Below, one piece after another: positions 1-7,547 of a DNA stretch of 10,437 nucleotides. Every line of letters begins with the position of its first letter. Position 1 is the stretch's first letter. The position numbers and the translations under genes were made by a program. Origin of the DNA: Candidatus Woesearchaeota archaeon (GTDB taxonomy: Archaea > Nanobdellota > Nanobdellia > Woesearchaeales > GW2011-AR4). The notes under the pieces were generated by a model. That model made no database searches. It saw only the letters and a list, made by a program, of their open reading frames with translations, and had not been told where the DNA came from. The stretch spans positions 1-10,437 of the forward strand of contig JASMFO010000018.1 of assembly GCA_030751755.1 (NCBI GenBank), read 5' to 3'.

Positions 1-251
1 AGTTAGCTGGAATTAAGGATACAATAGAAGTAAGTGACAACCCAATCAATGATATTAATAAATTTAAAGAAAAAAAGGAGCATGGTGTCGTAGTTATTGA
101 GGAAAACATAATGGAAAACCTAGATAAGCATGAGAAAATTGATGTTGAGGATTCAGTCGATCCTGTTTTTATTCCTGTATCAACTAAAGCTGAGCAGGAT
201 TCATTGAAAAGATTAATAAAAAAATCAATCGGAGTAGATTTATGGAAGTGA
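1..251 (+). CDS. atpF: A-type ATP synthase subunit F, 3' end (partial)
   Basis: This is the C-terminal 82 residues of the small central-stalk subunit F of the A1Ao ATP synthase, read in the frame whose first full codon is at position 3. The 5' end lies outside the window; family members are about 100 residues, so roughly 20 are missing. Visible family features are a beta strand followed by an acidic turn (GVVVIEEN), a short segment ending PVFIPVS, and a C-terminal basic helix with LKRLIKKSIGVDLWK at the very end, which matches the usual R-x-L-I-K-x-A-I-G ending. Subunit F binds subunit D in the rotor shaft. The stop codon lies inside the Shine-Dalgarno region of atpA, 6 bases before its ATG, so the two genes are surely co-transcribed and probably translationally coupled. 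The identification rests on both the C-terminal signature and the F-A-B-D gene order. Confidence 0.88.
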   Translation, partial: LAGIKDTIEVSDNPINDINKFKEKKEHGVVVIEENIMENLDKHEKIDVEDSVDPVFIPVSTKAEQDSLKRLIKKSIGVDLWK

Positions 252-257
252 GGTACC

Positions 258-1982
258 ATGGAACAAGGAGTTATTTACAGAATTGCAGGCCCAGTTGTTG
301 TGGCCAAAGGCATCAAACCTAGAATGTATGATGTTTGCCGCATAGGCAAGGAAAAATTAATGGGAGAAGTCATCCAGATTACTGGAGACAAAGTTATAAT
401 CCAAGTTTATGAGGATACTTCCGGAATAAAGCCAGGAGAGCCTGTTACTAATACTGGTGAGCCTCTAAAAGTTGAACTTGGACCCGGTTTGTTGACAAGT
501 ATTTATGATGGCATACAAAGACCATTGCCTGTTTTAATCAAGCAGATGGGTGATTTTATTAAACGCGGAGTAGATGCTCCTGGCCTGGATCATTCTAAAA
601 AATGGGATTTCAAGGCAACTGCAAAAAAAGGAGATGATGTTAAAGGCGGAAGCATTTTAGGGGATGTAGAAGAAACACCGGGAATAAAACATAAAATTTT
701 AGTTCCTCCAAATCAAGAAGGAAAAATTTCAGAGATAGATTCTGGAAAGTTTACTGTTGATGAAGTTATTGGAAAATTGGATAATGGCTTTGATTTGAGA
801 TTAAAACATAACTGGCCAGTAAGGATAGGAAGACCGACAAAAGAAAAATTAAAGCCGGAAATGCCATTAATTACAGGACAAAGAACTATTGATGCTTTAT
901 TTCCGATTGCGAAAGGAGGTGTAGCAGCTATACCCGGGCCATTTGGTAGTGGAAAAACAGTTTCTCAGCAACAGTTAGCTAAATGGTCAGATGCGGATAT
1001 TATTGTTTATGTTGGTTGTGGGGAGCGTGGCAACGAAATGACAGAGGTTCTTGCAGAATTTCCAGAGCTTACAGATCCTAAAACAGGAAAACCATTAATG
1101 AACCGTACAGTTTTAATAGCAAACACATCAAACATGCCTGTAGCTGCTCGTGAAGCTTCTATTTATACTGGAGTCACAATTGCAGAATATTATAGGGACA
1201 TGGGTTATAGTGTTGCTTTGATGGCAGATTCTACAAGCAGATGGGCAGAAGCTATGAGAGAAATAAGCTCTAGATTGGAGGAGATGCCTGGAGAAGAAGG
1301 CTATCCTGCTTATTTAAGCACAAGATTGGCACAATTTTATGAAAGATCTGGGAGAGTTGTTCCGTTAGGAACTGAAAATGAAGGTTCTGTTTCAATAATC
1401 GGAGCTGTAAGTCCTCCTGGTGGAGATTTTTCAGAGCCAGTTACTCAAAGCACTTTAAGAGTTACAAAAGTTTTCTGGGCATTAGATGCTAAATTAGCAC
1501 AAAGAAGACATTTTCCCTCTATTAATTGGTTAACATCATACTCTCTTTATCCTGATGCATTAAATGGATGGTATGTTAAGAATGTAGCTAGTGATTGGAG
1601 AAATCTAGTTGGGCAAATGATGAGCATTTTGCAGGAAGAGGAAAAATTACTGGAAATTGTACAATTAGTTGGTTCTGATGCTTTGCCGGAAAGACAACAA
1701 ATAACATTGGCAGTTGCTCGTTTGATTAGGGAAGTTTTGCTGCAACAAGATGCATATCATGAGGTTGATACCTATTGCGATTTAAAAAAGACCCATAAAA
1801 TAATGACTTCAATTTTAAAATTTTCAAAATTAGCAAATAATGCTTTGGATAGTGGTATGAGGGCTGAACAGATAGTAGCTATAAAATCCAAAGATAGATT
1901 AGCAGAAATTAGGCGTGTTAAAGACTATGAAAATTTGCTTAATGTGGTAATGGGCAAGATTGAAGGGGAATTAAAGCAATAG
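258..1982 (+). CDS. atpA: A-type ATP synthase catalytic subunit A
   Basis: This is the catalytic subunit of the A1 head, which binds and interconverts ATP and ADP+Pi at the A/B interfaces. It has 574 residues; archaeal A subunits are typically about 580-590, and no intein is present. It begins with the N-terminal beta-barrel (VIYRIAGPVVVAKG). The bulge region typical of A/V-type A subunits lies at about residues 110-190 (VPPNQEGKI). The P-loop is GPFGSGKT at 227-234. The catalytic glutamate is E256 in GERGNEM, and Walker B ends at D324 in LMADSTSRWAEA. The family segments PGEEGYPAYL and INWLTSYSLYPDALNGWY follow. All key residues are intact, so the enzyme should be active. The ATG at 258 is preceded by a GAGG at 250-253 that overlaps the atpF stop. 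The direction in vivo (ATP synthesis or ion pumping) and the ion used cannot be told from this subunit. Confidence 0.98.
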   Translation: MEQGVIYRIAGPVVVAKGIKPRMYDVCRIGKEKLMGEVIQITGDKVIIQVYEDTSGIKPGEPVTNTGEPLKVELGPGLLTSIYDGIQRPLPVLIKQMGDFIKRGVDAPGLDHSKKWDFKATAKKGDDVKGGSILGDVEETPGIKHKILVPPNQEGKISEIDSGKFTVDEVIGKLDNGFDLRLKHNWPVRIGRPTKEKLKPEMPLITGQRTIDALFPIAKGGVAAIPGPFGSGKTVSQQQLAKWSDADIIVYVGCGERGNEMTEVLAEFPELTDPKTGKPLMNRTVLIANTSNMPVAAREASIYTGVTIAEYYRDMGYSVALMADSTSRWAEAMREISSRLEEMPGEEGYPAYLSTRLAQFYERSGRVVPLGTENEGSVSIIGAVSPPGGDFSEPVTQSTLRVTKVFWALDAKLAQRRHFPSINWLTSYSLYPDALNGWYVKNVASDWRNLVGQMMSILQEEEKLLEIVQLVGSDALPERQQITLAVARLIREVLLQQDAYHEVDTYCDLKKTHKIMTSILKFSKLANNALDSGMRAEQIVAIKSKDRLAEIRRVKDYENLLNVVMGKIEGELKQ

Positions 1983-2022
1983 TTCAATAAATAAGATTCA
2001 ATACTAAAAATACAATTAAAAA

Positions 2023-2066
2023 CAATTCAATGAAAAATTGATTAACCATAAAAAATAATAGTTAAT
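2023..2066 (+). other. atpA-atpB intergenic region with two short inverted repeats
   Basis: A 97-base non-coding gap (1983-2079) separates atpA from atpB, whereas the other junctions in this operon are 6 bases, a 1-base overlap and 2 bases. Inside it are two weak inverted repeats: CAATT at 2023-2027 with AATTG at 2036-2040, and ATTAAC at 2041-2046 with GTTAAT at 2061-2066. The right arm of the second abuts the GAGG ribosome site of atpB at 2067-2070. The stems are short and A/T-rich, so a structural role is only a possibility. I see no convincing TATA box in the gap. Confidence 0.3.
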
Positions 2067-2079
2067 GAGGAACTGAAAT

Positions 2080-3465
2080 ATGAAAGAATATAAAACAATT
2101 AACAGGGTTGCAGGGCCATTAATTTTCGTAGAAAAAACAGAGCCTATAGGATATGCAGACATAGTAAAGATTGCATTGCCTGACGGTACAACCAAAAATG
2201 GTCAAGTTTTAGATACTTCAGATGATACTGTTGTTGTGCAGGTTTTTGAAGGCACTTCAGGAATAGATGTTGACACTAGAGTTAAATTCTTGGGAGATAC
2301 TTTGAAATTAAGCGTTTCAAAAGATATGATGGGCAGGGTTCTTTCTGGCAGTGGAAAACCTATAGATGGCGGTCCAGAAGTTATTCCAGAGAAAAAACTT
2401 GACATTGGCGGAGCAGCAATAAATCCTTTTTCTCGTGCTAGCCCTCATGATTTTATACAGACAGGGATCTCAGCAATAGATGCTATGAATACATTAGTTA
2501 GAGGCCAGAAATTACCATTATTCTCTGGCTCTGGACTTCCACATAATGAGATGGCACTACAGATAGCTCGTCAGGCTAAAGTTATTGGCAAAAAAGAAAA
2601 TTTCGTTGTAATTTTTGCAGCAATGGGCATAACAAATGAGGAAGCGCAGTATTTCATCAATGATTTCAAGCAGACTGGTGCTTTAGAGCGTTCAGTTGTT
2701 TTCCTTAACTTAGCTGATGACCCTGCTGTTGAACGTTTAGTAACACCAAGAATGGCCTTAACAGCTGCTGAGTATTTTGCATATGAGCATGATGCACATG
2801 TTCTTGTTATATTGACAGATATGACTAATTACTGCGAGTCATTAAGGGAGATTGGAGCTGCTAGGGAAGAAATCCCTGGAAGAAGAGGTTATCCCGGTTA
2901 CATGTATACTGATCTCGCAATGATATATGAACGTGCAGGGGTAATTAAAGGCAGAAAAGGTTCTGTTACACAAATTCCTATTTTAACAATGGTCGGTGAT
3001 GATATTACACACCCAATTCCAGACTTAACTGGGTACATAACAGAAGGACAAATAGTAGTTTCAAGAGAATTGCATAGAAAAGGAATTTACCCGCCAAATG
3101 ATGTTTTGCCTTCTTTATCCAGGCTAATGAATCTGGGAATAGGTGGAAATAAGACAAGAGATGACCATAAGCAGGTTTCTGATCAATTATATGCTGCTTA
3201 TGCAGAAGGCAGGGATTTAAGAGGTTTAGTAGCAATTGTCGGAGAAGAGGCTTTAAGCGAGAGAGATAAAAAATTCCTTAAGTTTGCAGATGGATATGAA
3301 AAAAGGTTTGTTACACAAAAAAGAGATGAGGACAGAAGCATCAACGAAACCCTGGATTTAGGATGGGAACTGCTTGGAATTCTGCCAGAGAACGAGCTGA
3401 CTAGAATTGATCCTGAGATAAGGAAGAAGCACTATAAGGCAGCAGAAGAAAAAGTGACTCAATAA
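2080..3465 (+). CDS. atpB: A-type ATP synthase regulatory subunit B
   Basis: This is the non-catalytic nucleotide-site subunit that alternates with A in the A3B3 hexamer. It has 461 residues, the usual length for archaeal B subunits (about 460). It opens with the beta-barrel (INRVAGPLIFVE). In place of a P-loop it has the B-type sequence SGSGLPHNE at 149-157, which is the feature that separates B from A. Other family blocks are IFAAMGITNEEAQYF, LTDMTNYCESLREI and PGRRGYPGYMYTDLA. PSLSRLMN contains R348, the likely arginine finger that reaches the catalytic site of the neighbouring A subunit (by analogy with characterised V/A-type B subunits). The start at 2080 is supported by GAGG at 2067-2070 with a 9-base spacer. 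The stop codon overlaps the atpD start by one base (TAATG), which indicates translational coupling. Confidence 0.98.
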   Translation: MKEYKTINRVAGPLIFVEKTEPIGYADIVKIALPDGTTKNGQVLDTSDDTVVVQVFEGTSGIDVDTRVKFLGDTLKLSVSKDMMGRVLSGSGKPIDGGPEVIPEKKLDIGGAAINPFSRASPHDFIQTGISAIDAMNTLVRGQKLPLFSGSGLPHNEMALQIARQAKVIGKKENFVVIFAAMGITNEEAQYFINDFKQTGALERSVVFLNLADDPAVERLVTPRMALTAAEYFAYEHDAHVLVILTDMTNYCESLREIGAAREEIPGRRGYPGYMYTDLAMIYERAGVIKGRKGSVTQIPILTMVGDDITHPIPDLTGYITEGQIVVSRELHRKGIYPPNDVLPSLSRLMNLGIGGNKTRDDHKQVSDQLYAAYAEGRDLRGLVAIVGEEALSERDKKFLKFADGYEKRFVTQKRDEDRSINETLDLGWELLGILPENELTRIDPEIRKKHYKAAEEKVTQ

Positions 3466-4091
3466 TGCCACAAGACATAAAACCAACAAGAAGTGAACTT
3501 TTAAAAGTAAAAAAACAGATTAAGCTGGCTAAATCCGGACATTCTTTGCTGAAGAAAAAGCGAGATGGAATGATTCTGGAGTTCTTTGAGATTTTGAAGA
3601 AAGCGAAAACTTTGAGACAGGAGTTGGTCGAAGAATACAAGATTGCTTTAGAGAGGATGAATATTGCAAGAACCATCGAAGGAGATTTAAAGGTTAAATC
3701 AATAGCAATGGCAATCAAGGAAATTCCTGATATCAAATTAACAACAAAAAACATCATGGGAGTAAAAGTTCCGAAAATTGAAAGCTCTGAGATACAAAAA
3801 GCATTCATGGAACGCGGTTATGGACTATACAACTCTTCTGCAATAGATGAAGCAGCAGCCGCATATGAAAAAGTTGTTGAAAAGATACTTTTAGCAGCAG
3901 AAGTTGAGACATCAATGAGAAAGCTATTGAACGAGATAGAAAAAACAAAAAGAAGAGTAAATGCGTTGGAATTTGTCGTAATGCCGAGACTAGAGGAAGT
4001 GCAGAATTTTATAAGATTAAGATTAGAAGAGATGGAAAGGGAAAATATATTCAGACTTAAAAGAATTAAGGCGAAAGTGCAAATACAGTAA
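3465..4091 (+). CDS. atpD: A-type ATP synthase subunit D (central stalk)
   Basis: Subunit D is the long antiparallel coiled coil that forms the rotor shaft inside the A3B3 ring and couples rotation to catalysis. It has 208 residues, the normal length. The N-terminal helix carries the family signature PTRSELLKVKKQIKLAKSG followed by HSLLKKKRDGMILEFFEI at about residues 7-44. The C-terminal helix (about 140-200) contains RRVNALEFVVMPRLE, again typical. The middle region, including IPKIES-like turns, is the globular part. Its ATG shares a base with the atpB stop and there is no good Shine-Dalgarno site, so translation probably depends on ribosomes finishing atpB. It closes the recognisable ATP synthase genes; a 46-codon reading frame starts two bases after its stop. 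Confidence 0.96.
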   Translation: MPQDIKPTRSELLKVKKQIKLAKSGHSLLKKKRDGMILEFFEILKKAKTLRQELVEEYKIALERMNIARTIEGDLKVKSIAMAIKEIPDIKLTTKNIMGVKVPKIESSEIQKAFMERGYGLYNSSAIDEAAAAYEKVVEKILLAAEVETSMRKLLNEIEKTKRRVNALEFVVMPRLEEVQNFIRLRLEEMERENIFRLKRIKAKVQIQ

Positions 4092-4093
4092 TA

Positions 4094-4234
4094 ATGTCAA
4101 AAAAGAAATTAAGCAAAGAAACACGTAAAAAACAAAAATTCTTAGTGTGGTTTACAATCATAATTACTGCAATTAACTTTTTATTGGCTATTGGTTTTGT
4201 TGTGTACCTTTATTTTTGGTTTAAAGTGCATTAA
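4094..4234 (+). CDS. Small single-span membrane protein downstream of atpD
   Basis: A 46-residue reading frame starts with ATG two bases after the atpD stop (TAATAATG) and ends with TAA. The first 15 residues are strongly basic (MSKKKLSKETRKKQK). Residues 16-43 form one long hydrophobic stretch rich in Ile, Phe, Leu, Val and aromatic residues (for example FLVWFTIIITAINFLLAIG), followed by KVH. The layout predicts one transmembrane helix with the positively charged end on the cytoplasmic side. No family is recognised. Being this close to atpD it is likely translated by coupling and belongs to the ATP synthase transcript. A role in assembly or stability of the complex is a guess from position only; it is not one of the standard A1Ao subunits that I can name. 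A chance reading frame is possible, but the charge and hydrophobicity layout and tight spacing argue for a real gene. Confidence 0.7.
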   Translation: MSKKKLSKETRKKQKFLVWFTIIITAINFLLAIGFVVYLYFWFKVH

Positions 4235-4243
4235 AAACAAAAA

Positions 4244-4255
4244 CCTTTTAAAAAC
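4244..4255 (+). promoter_or_regulatory. Probable archaeal promoter (BRE/TATA) of hppA
   Basis: The 66-base gap before hppA contains AAACCTTTTAAAAAC, a purine-rich BRE-like start followed by a TATA-like core at about 4245-4254. With the usual archaeal spacing of about 25 bases the transcript would begin near 4275, leaving a short leader that contains the GAGG at 4287-4290. The element resembles the one in front of EF-1alpha (AACCTTTATAAAT), which strengthens the call. It suggests hppA-pgk can be transcribed independently of the ATP synthase operon. Confidence 0.55.
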
Positions 4256-4300
4256 AATAAATTTTCTTTAATATCTTAATATTATTGAGGCGATTTGGTT

Positions 4301-6325
4301 ATGTTATTGATTTTAATTTCAAGCTTTGTCATCGGTTTATTGGCGATAGTATTTGCACTTTACCTAACTTCTCAGATTAAGAAAAATTCTGCTGGAAATG
4401 AGAAGATGCAGGAAATCTCTACACACATACATAAGGGAGCTATGGCTTTCCTGAACAAGGAATACAAGATTATGATTGTTTTTATGGTAATTGTTTCTTT
4501 AATATTGTATTACACTTTACCCCATGGATTAGAATTAACTATTGCGTTTATTGTTGGCTGCATTTTCTCTGCTTTGGCTGGAAGATTAGGAATGCATGTT
4601 GCAACAAAGGCTAATGTAAGGACAGCATGGGCATGCAATTCAAATATTGGAAAAGGGCTAAAAATAGCATTTTCTTCTGGAGTAGTAATGGGGATGTTTG
4701 TTGTAGGATTAGCAATCTTAGGAATAAGTACATTTTACTTTATTTTTGATTTAGTAATAGATGACCCTAGTTTTAATATTTCTGAGCTGATATTTGGTTT
4801 TGGCTTTGGTGCTTCTTACATAGCTTTATTTGCAAGAGTAGGCGGCGGAATATTTACAAAAGCAGCTGATGTTGGCGCTGATTTAGTTGGCAAGGTAGAG
4901 AAGGGAATTCCAGAAGATGATCCTAGGAATCCAGCTGTTATAGCAGACAATGTAGGGGATAATGTAGGGGATGTTGCTGGGATGGGGGCTGATTTGTTTG
5001 AAAGCTACATAGAAAGCGTGGTTGCTGCAATGGTTATTGGCTTTATTGCCTTTAGCATTAACAGAGAAAATTTTGTCTTATTGCCATTGGGAATTGCTGC
5101 TGTTGGAATTTTGTCATCAATTGCTGGAACCTATTTTGTAAAGGTTGGGAAAAAGAAAAATCTTGCTGGAGCATTAAATAAAGGAGTACTAGCTGCATCA
5201 ATAATTTTCGCTGTGATTGCATATTTCCTAATTCAATCCTTAACTGGCAGCATGGAATTTTTCTGGGCAACAATAGCCGGATTATTAACTGGCATTGTCA
5301 TTGGGCTGTCAACAGAGCATTACACATCTTCTCATAGAAAACCTACACAAAGCATTTCAGAGGCTTCAAAAACAGGTCCTGCTACTAATATAATAGAAGG
5401 CTTGTCTGTAGGGATGTGGTCAACAATAATTCCGGTAATAGCTGTTTCAGCCGGAATCTTAGCTGCATTTTATCTTTCCGGAGGATCATTAGATTTCAAG
5501 ATTGGTTTGTATGGGATTGCAATTGCTGCAGTAGGAATGCTATCCACTTTAGGAATTACTCTTGCAGCAGATACTTACGGTCCTGTTGCTGATAATGCTG
5601 CTGGCATTGCAGAGATGGCAAGTTTAGGCAGGAAATCAAGAAGAAATGCAGAAGCCTTAGATGCAGTAGGGAATACAACAGCAGCAATAGGAAAAGGCTT
5701 TGCTATAGGAAGCGCAGCCTTAACCTCATTAGTTCTTTACGTTACATTTGCAGAAATTGTTGGTTTAGAAGCAATTAATGTTGCTGATCCTAAAGTTATG
5801 GTTGGTGTTTTCATAGGTGGATTGCTGCCATTCATGTTTGCTGCCTTGCTGATGAAATCTGTTGGAAAAACTGCCATTAAAATGGTCAATGAAGTCAGGC
5901 GTCAATTCAAATCAATTAAAGGGTTGATGCAAGGCAAGGCAAAACCTGATTACAATAAATGTATTGAAATAGCAACCTCCGGTGCTTTAAAAGAAATGAT
6001 TTTACCCGGTTTGTTAGCAATTTTAAGCCCAATTGCTGTTGGGTTGCTGCTAGGAGCAGAGGCCTTAGGAGGATTATTGGTAGGAAAAACAGTTGTTGGT
6101 TTTTTAATGGCAGTTTTCATGGCAAATGCTGGCGGAGCATGGGACAACGCAAAGAAATACATTGAGGAAGGTAAATTAGGGGGAAAAGGCTCTGATCCTC
6201 ATAAAGCAGCTGTTGTTGGTGACACAGTAGGAGACCCATTTAAGGACACTGCAGGACCATCATTGAATATTCTTATAAAATTGATGGGAATAGTTGCTTT
6301 GATATTTGTTCCATTGTTTATTTAA
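4301..6325 (+). CDS. hppA: Membrane-bound ion-pumping pyrophosphatase
   Basis: This integral membrane enzyme hydrolyses PPi to phosphate and pumps H+ and/or Na+ out of the cell. It has 674 residues from the ATG at 4301, with about 16 hydrophobic segments as in the family. The substrate-binding acidic motifs are present: DVGADLVGKVE from D190, then DDPRNP and NVGDNVGD at 217-224, and near the C terminus DNAKKYIEEG and GDTVGDPFKDTAGPSLN. Residues A461 and G464 in GNTTAAIGKG occupy the positions that are Lys and Thr in K+-independent enzymes, so this one should be K+-dependent. The gate helix reads DLFESYIES, with glutamates at E234 and E238 (see findings). A TTG two codons upstream (4295) is also open, but GAGG at 4287-4290 is only 4 bases from it and 10 from the ATG, so I chose the ATG. 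pgk follows after 10 bases. Confidence 0.96.
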   Translation: MLLILISSFVIGLLAIVFALYLTSQIKKNSAGNEKMQEISTHIHKGAMAFLNKEYKIMIVFMVIVSLILYYTLPHGLELTIAFIVGCIFSALAGRLGMHVATKANVRTAWACNSNIGKGLKIAFSSGVVMGMFVVGLAILGISTFYFIFDLVIDDPSFNISELIFGFGFGASYIALFARVGGGIFTKAADVGADLVGKVEKGIPEDDPRNPAVIADNVGDNVGDVAGMGADLFESYIESVVAAMVIGFIAFSINRENFVLLPLGIAAVGILSSIAGTYFVKVGKKKNLAGALNKGVLAASIIFAVIAYFLIQSLTGSMEFFWATIAGLLTGIVIGLSTEHYTSSHRKPTQSISEASKTGPATNIIEGLSVGMWSTIIPVIAVSAGILAAFYLSGGSLDFKIGLYGIAIAAVGMLSTLGITLAADTYGPVADNAAGIAEMASLGRKSRRNAEALDAVGNTTAAIGKGFAIGSAALTSLVLYVTFAEIVGLEAINVADPKVMVGVFIGGLLPFMFAALLMKSVGKTAIKMVNEVRRQFKSIKGLMQGKAKPDYNKCIEIATSGALKEMILPGLLAILSPIAVGLLLGAEALGGLLVGKTVVGFLMAVFMANAGGAWDNAKKYIEEGKLGGKGSDPHKAAVVGDTVGDPFKDTAGPSLNILIKLMGIVALIFVPLFI

Positions 6326-6335
6326 GGCTGCGAAA

Positions 6336-7547
6336 ATGAATTTTCTAAAACTAGAAGAAATGGACTTGGAAAGAAAAAGAGTTCTTGTAAGGGTAGATTA
6401 TAATGTCCCTATAAAGAACGGCATGGTAGAGGATGATACAAGATTAAAGGCAACTGTTCCAACAATTAATTTTTTGTTGGAAAAGAACTGCAAGATAATC
6501 TTAATGAGCCATCTAGGAAGGCCTGCCAAGTTGTTGAAAAAAGGGAAGAGTTTTGAGGAAATAAAAAAAGAGCTGACACTAAAGCCAGTTGCTCGGGATT
6601 TAAGTGAAATTCTGGGTGTTGATGTTGTTTTTGCTGAGAATTCTATCGGTTTGGATAATGTTGACACTAATACCCCCGAGGGTGATGTTGTTTTATTGGA
6701 GAATGTGCAGTTCAACAAAGGAGAAAAGAAAAATGATGATGAATATGCAAAAAAACTTGCTTCATTGGCAGATATTTATGTAAATGATGGGTTCGGCCAA
6801 AATCATAGGGAATATGCTACATTTTGTGCGATAACAAAATTTCTGCCTAGCTGTGCCGGATTATTGGTTGAGAAAGAGGTAAATCAGCTGAGCAAACTAT
6901 TAAATCCAGAAAGACCATTTGCGTTTATAGTTGCAGGAGCAAAGGCAGACAAGATAGGGGCTTTAAAAGTTCTTGCAAACAAAGCTGATAAAATACTGAT
7001 TGCAGGCGTCTTGGCAAATACTTTCCTTAAGGCAAAAGGTGTTGATATAGGAGCTTCAAAATTTGATGAGGAAACCTTCAATGTAGCTAAGGAAATAATT
7101 GATTTAGCGGGAAATAAATTAAAGTTCCCAAAAGATTTTGTTGTAGGAGATAAATTTGAAAGCGACGCAAATACACAAACTGTTGCTGCTGATAAAATAC
7201 CAGAAAAATGGATGAGCATGGATATAGGCCTCGGAACTATTAGCCAATATAAAGATGATTTGAACGATGCAAAAACAGTCTTCTGGGCAGGTCCATTAGG
7301 GGTTTTTGAAATGGAAAAATTCTCCAAGGGTACAAAAGAAATTGGTGAATTTTTGGGTAGTTTAGGAGTTACAGTTATAGCTGGTGGTGGTGACACAGCA
7401 GCTGCAATAAACACTTTTAATCTTACAAACAAATTAACGCATGTCAGTACTGGTGGTGGAGCTTCTTTGGAGTTTATAGAGAAAGAAGGAAAATTACCAG
7501 GTTTGGTTGCCTTAGAAGAAGCTTATAATAAGTCTAAAGAACAGTAA
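6336..7547 (+). CDS. pgk: Phosphoglycerate kinase
   Basis: Cytoplasmic glycolytic/gluconeogenic enzyme that transfers phosphate between 1,3-bisphosphoglycerate and ADP. It has 403 residues from the ATG at 6336. The N-terminal substrate domain shows VRVDYNVP (18-25), SHLGRP (58-63) and VNDGFGQNHR (149-158). The C-terminal nucleotide domain shows WAGPLGVFE (317-325), GGGDTAAA (from 350) and the end block THVSTGGGASLEF. The wording of these blocks is closer to bacterial than to typical archaeal Pgk as I recall them. The loop AGAKADK at 200-206 stands where most enzymes have GGAKVSDK and looks one residue shorter, though the ATP-contacting Lys (K203) is kept. An in-frame ATG at 6306 lies inside hppA and would add 10 residues without family similarity, so it was rejected; AAGG at 6324-6327 serves the chosen start. 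It is probably co-transcribed with hppA. Confidence 0.96.
   Translation: MNFLKLEEMDLERKRVLVRVDYNVPIKNGMVEDDTRLKATVPTINFLLEKNCKIILMSHLGRPAKLLKKGKSFEEIKKELTLKPVARDLSEILGVDVVFAENSIGLDNVDTNTPEGDVVLLENVQFNKGEKKNDDEYAKKLASLADIYVNDGFGQNHREYATFCAITKFLPSCAGLLVEKEVNQLSKLLNPERPFAFIVAGAKADKIGALKVLANKADKILIAGVLANTFLKAKGVDIGASKFDEETFNVAKEIIDLAGNKLKFPKDFVVGDKFESDANTQTVAADKIPEKWMSMDIGLGTISQYKDDLNDAKTVFWAGPLGVFEMEKFSKGTKEIGEFLGSLGVTVIAGGGDTAAAINTFNLTNKLTHVSTGGGASLEFIEKEGKLPGLVALEEAYNKSKEQ

Noticed and set aside
3401..3808. 135-codon open frame on the - strand across the atpB-atpD junction
   Set aside because: Its product is the complement of the helical atpD gene, giving a Phe/Leu/Ser-rich pseudo-hydrophobic protein; the sense genes explain the sequence.
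4295..4300. TTG start two codons upstream for hppA
   Set aside because: Only 4 bases from the GAGG site, while the ATG at 4301 has a normal 10-base spacer; it would add just two residues.
6306..6335. Upstream ATG start for pgk
   Set aside because: It overlaps the end of hppA by 20 bases and adds residues without Pgk similarity; the ATG at 6336 gives the expected N terminus.
6398..6718. 106-codon open frame on the - strand inside pgk 5' half
   Set aside because: Antisense shadow of the Pgk N-terminal domain with no independent support.
6884..7432. 182-codon open frame on the - strand inside pgk
   Set aside because: It lies fully antisense to a clearly functional pgk with all motifs intact; the Ser/Pro/Phe-rich product looks like complement of coding sequence, and no promoter or ribosome site is seen.
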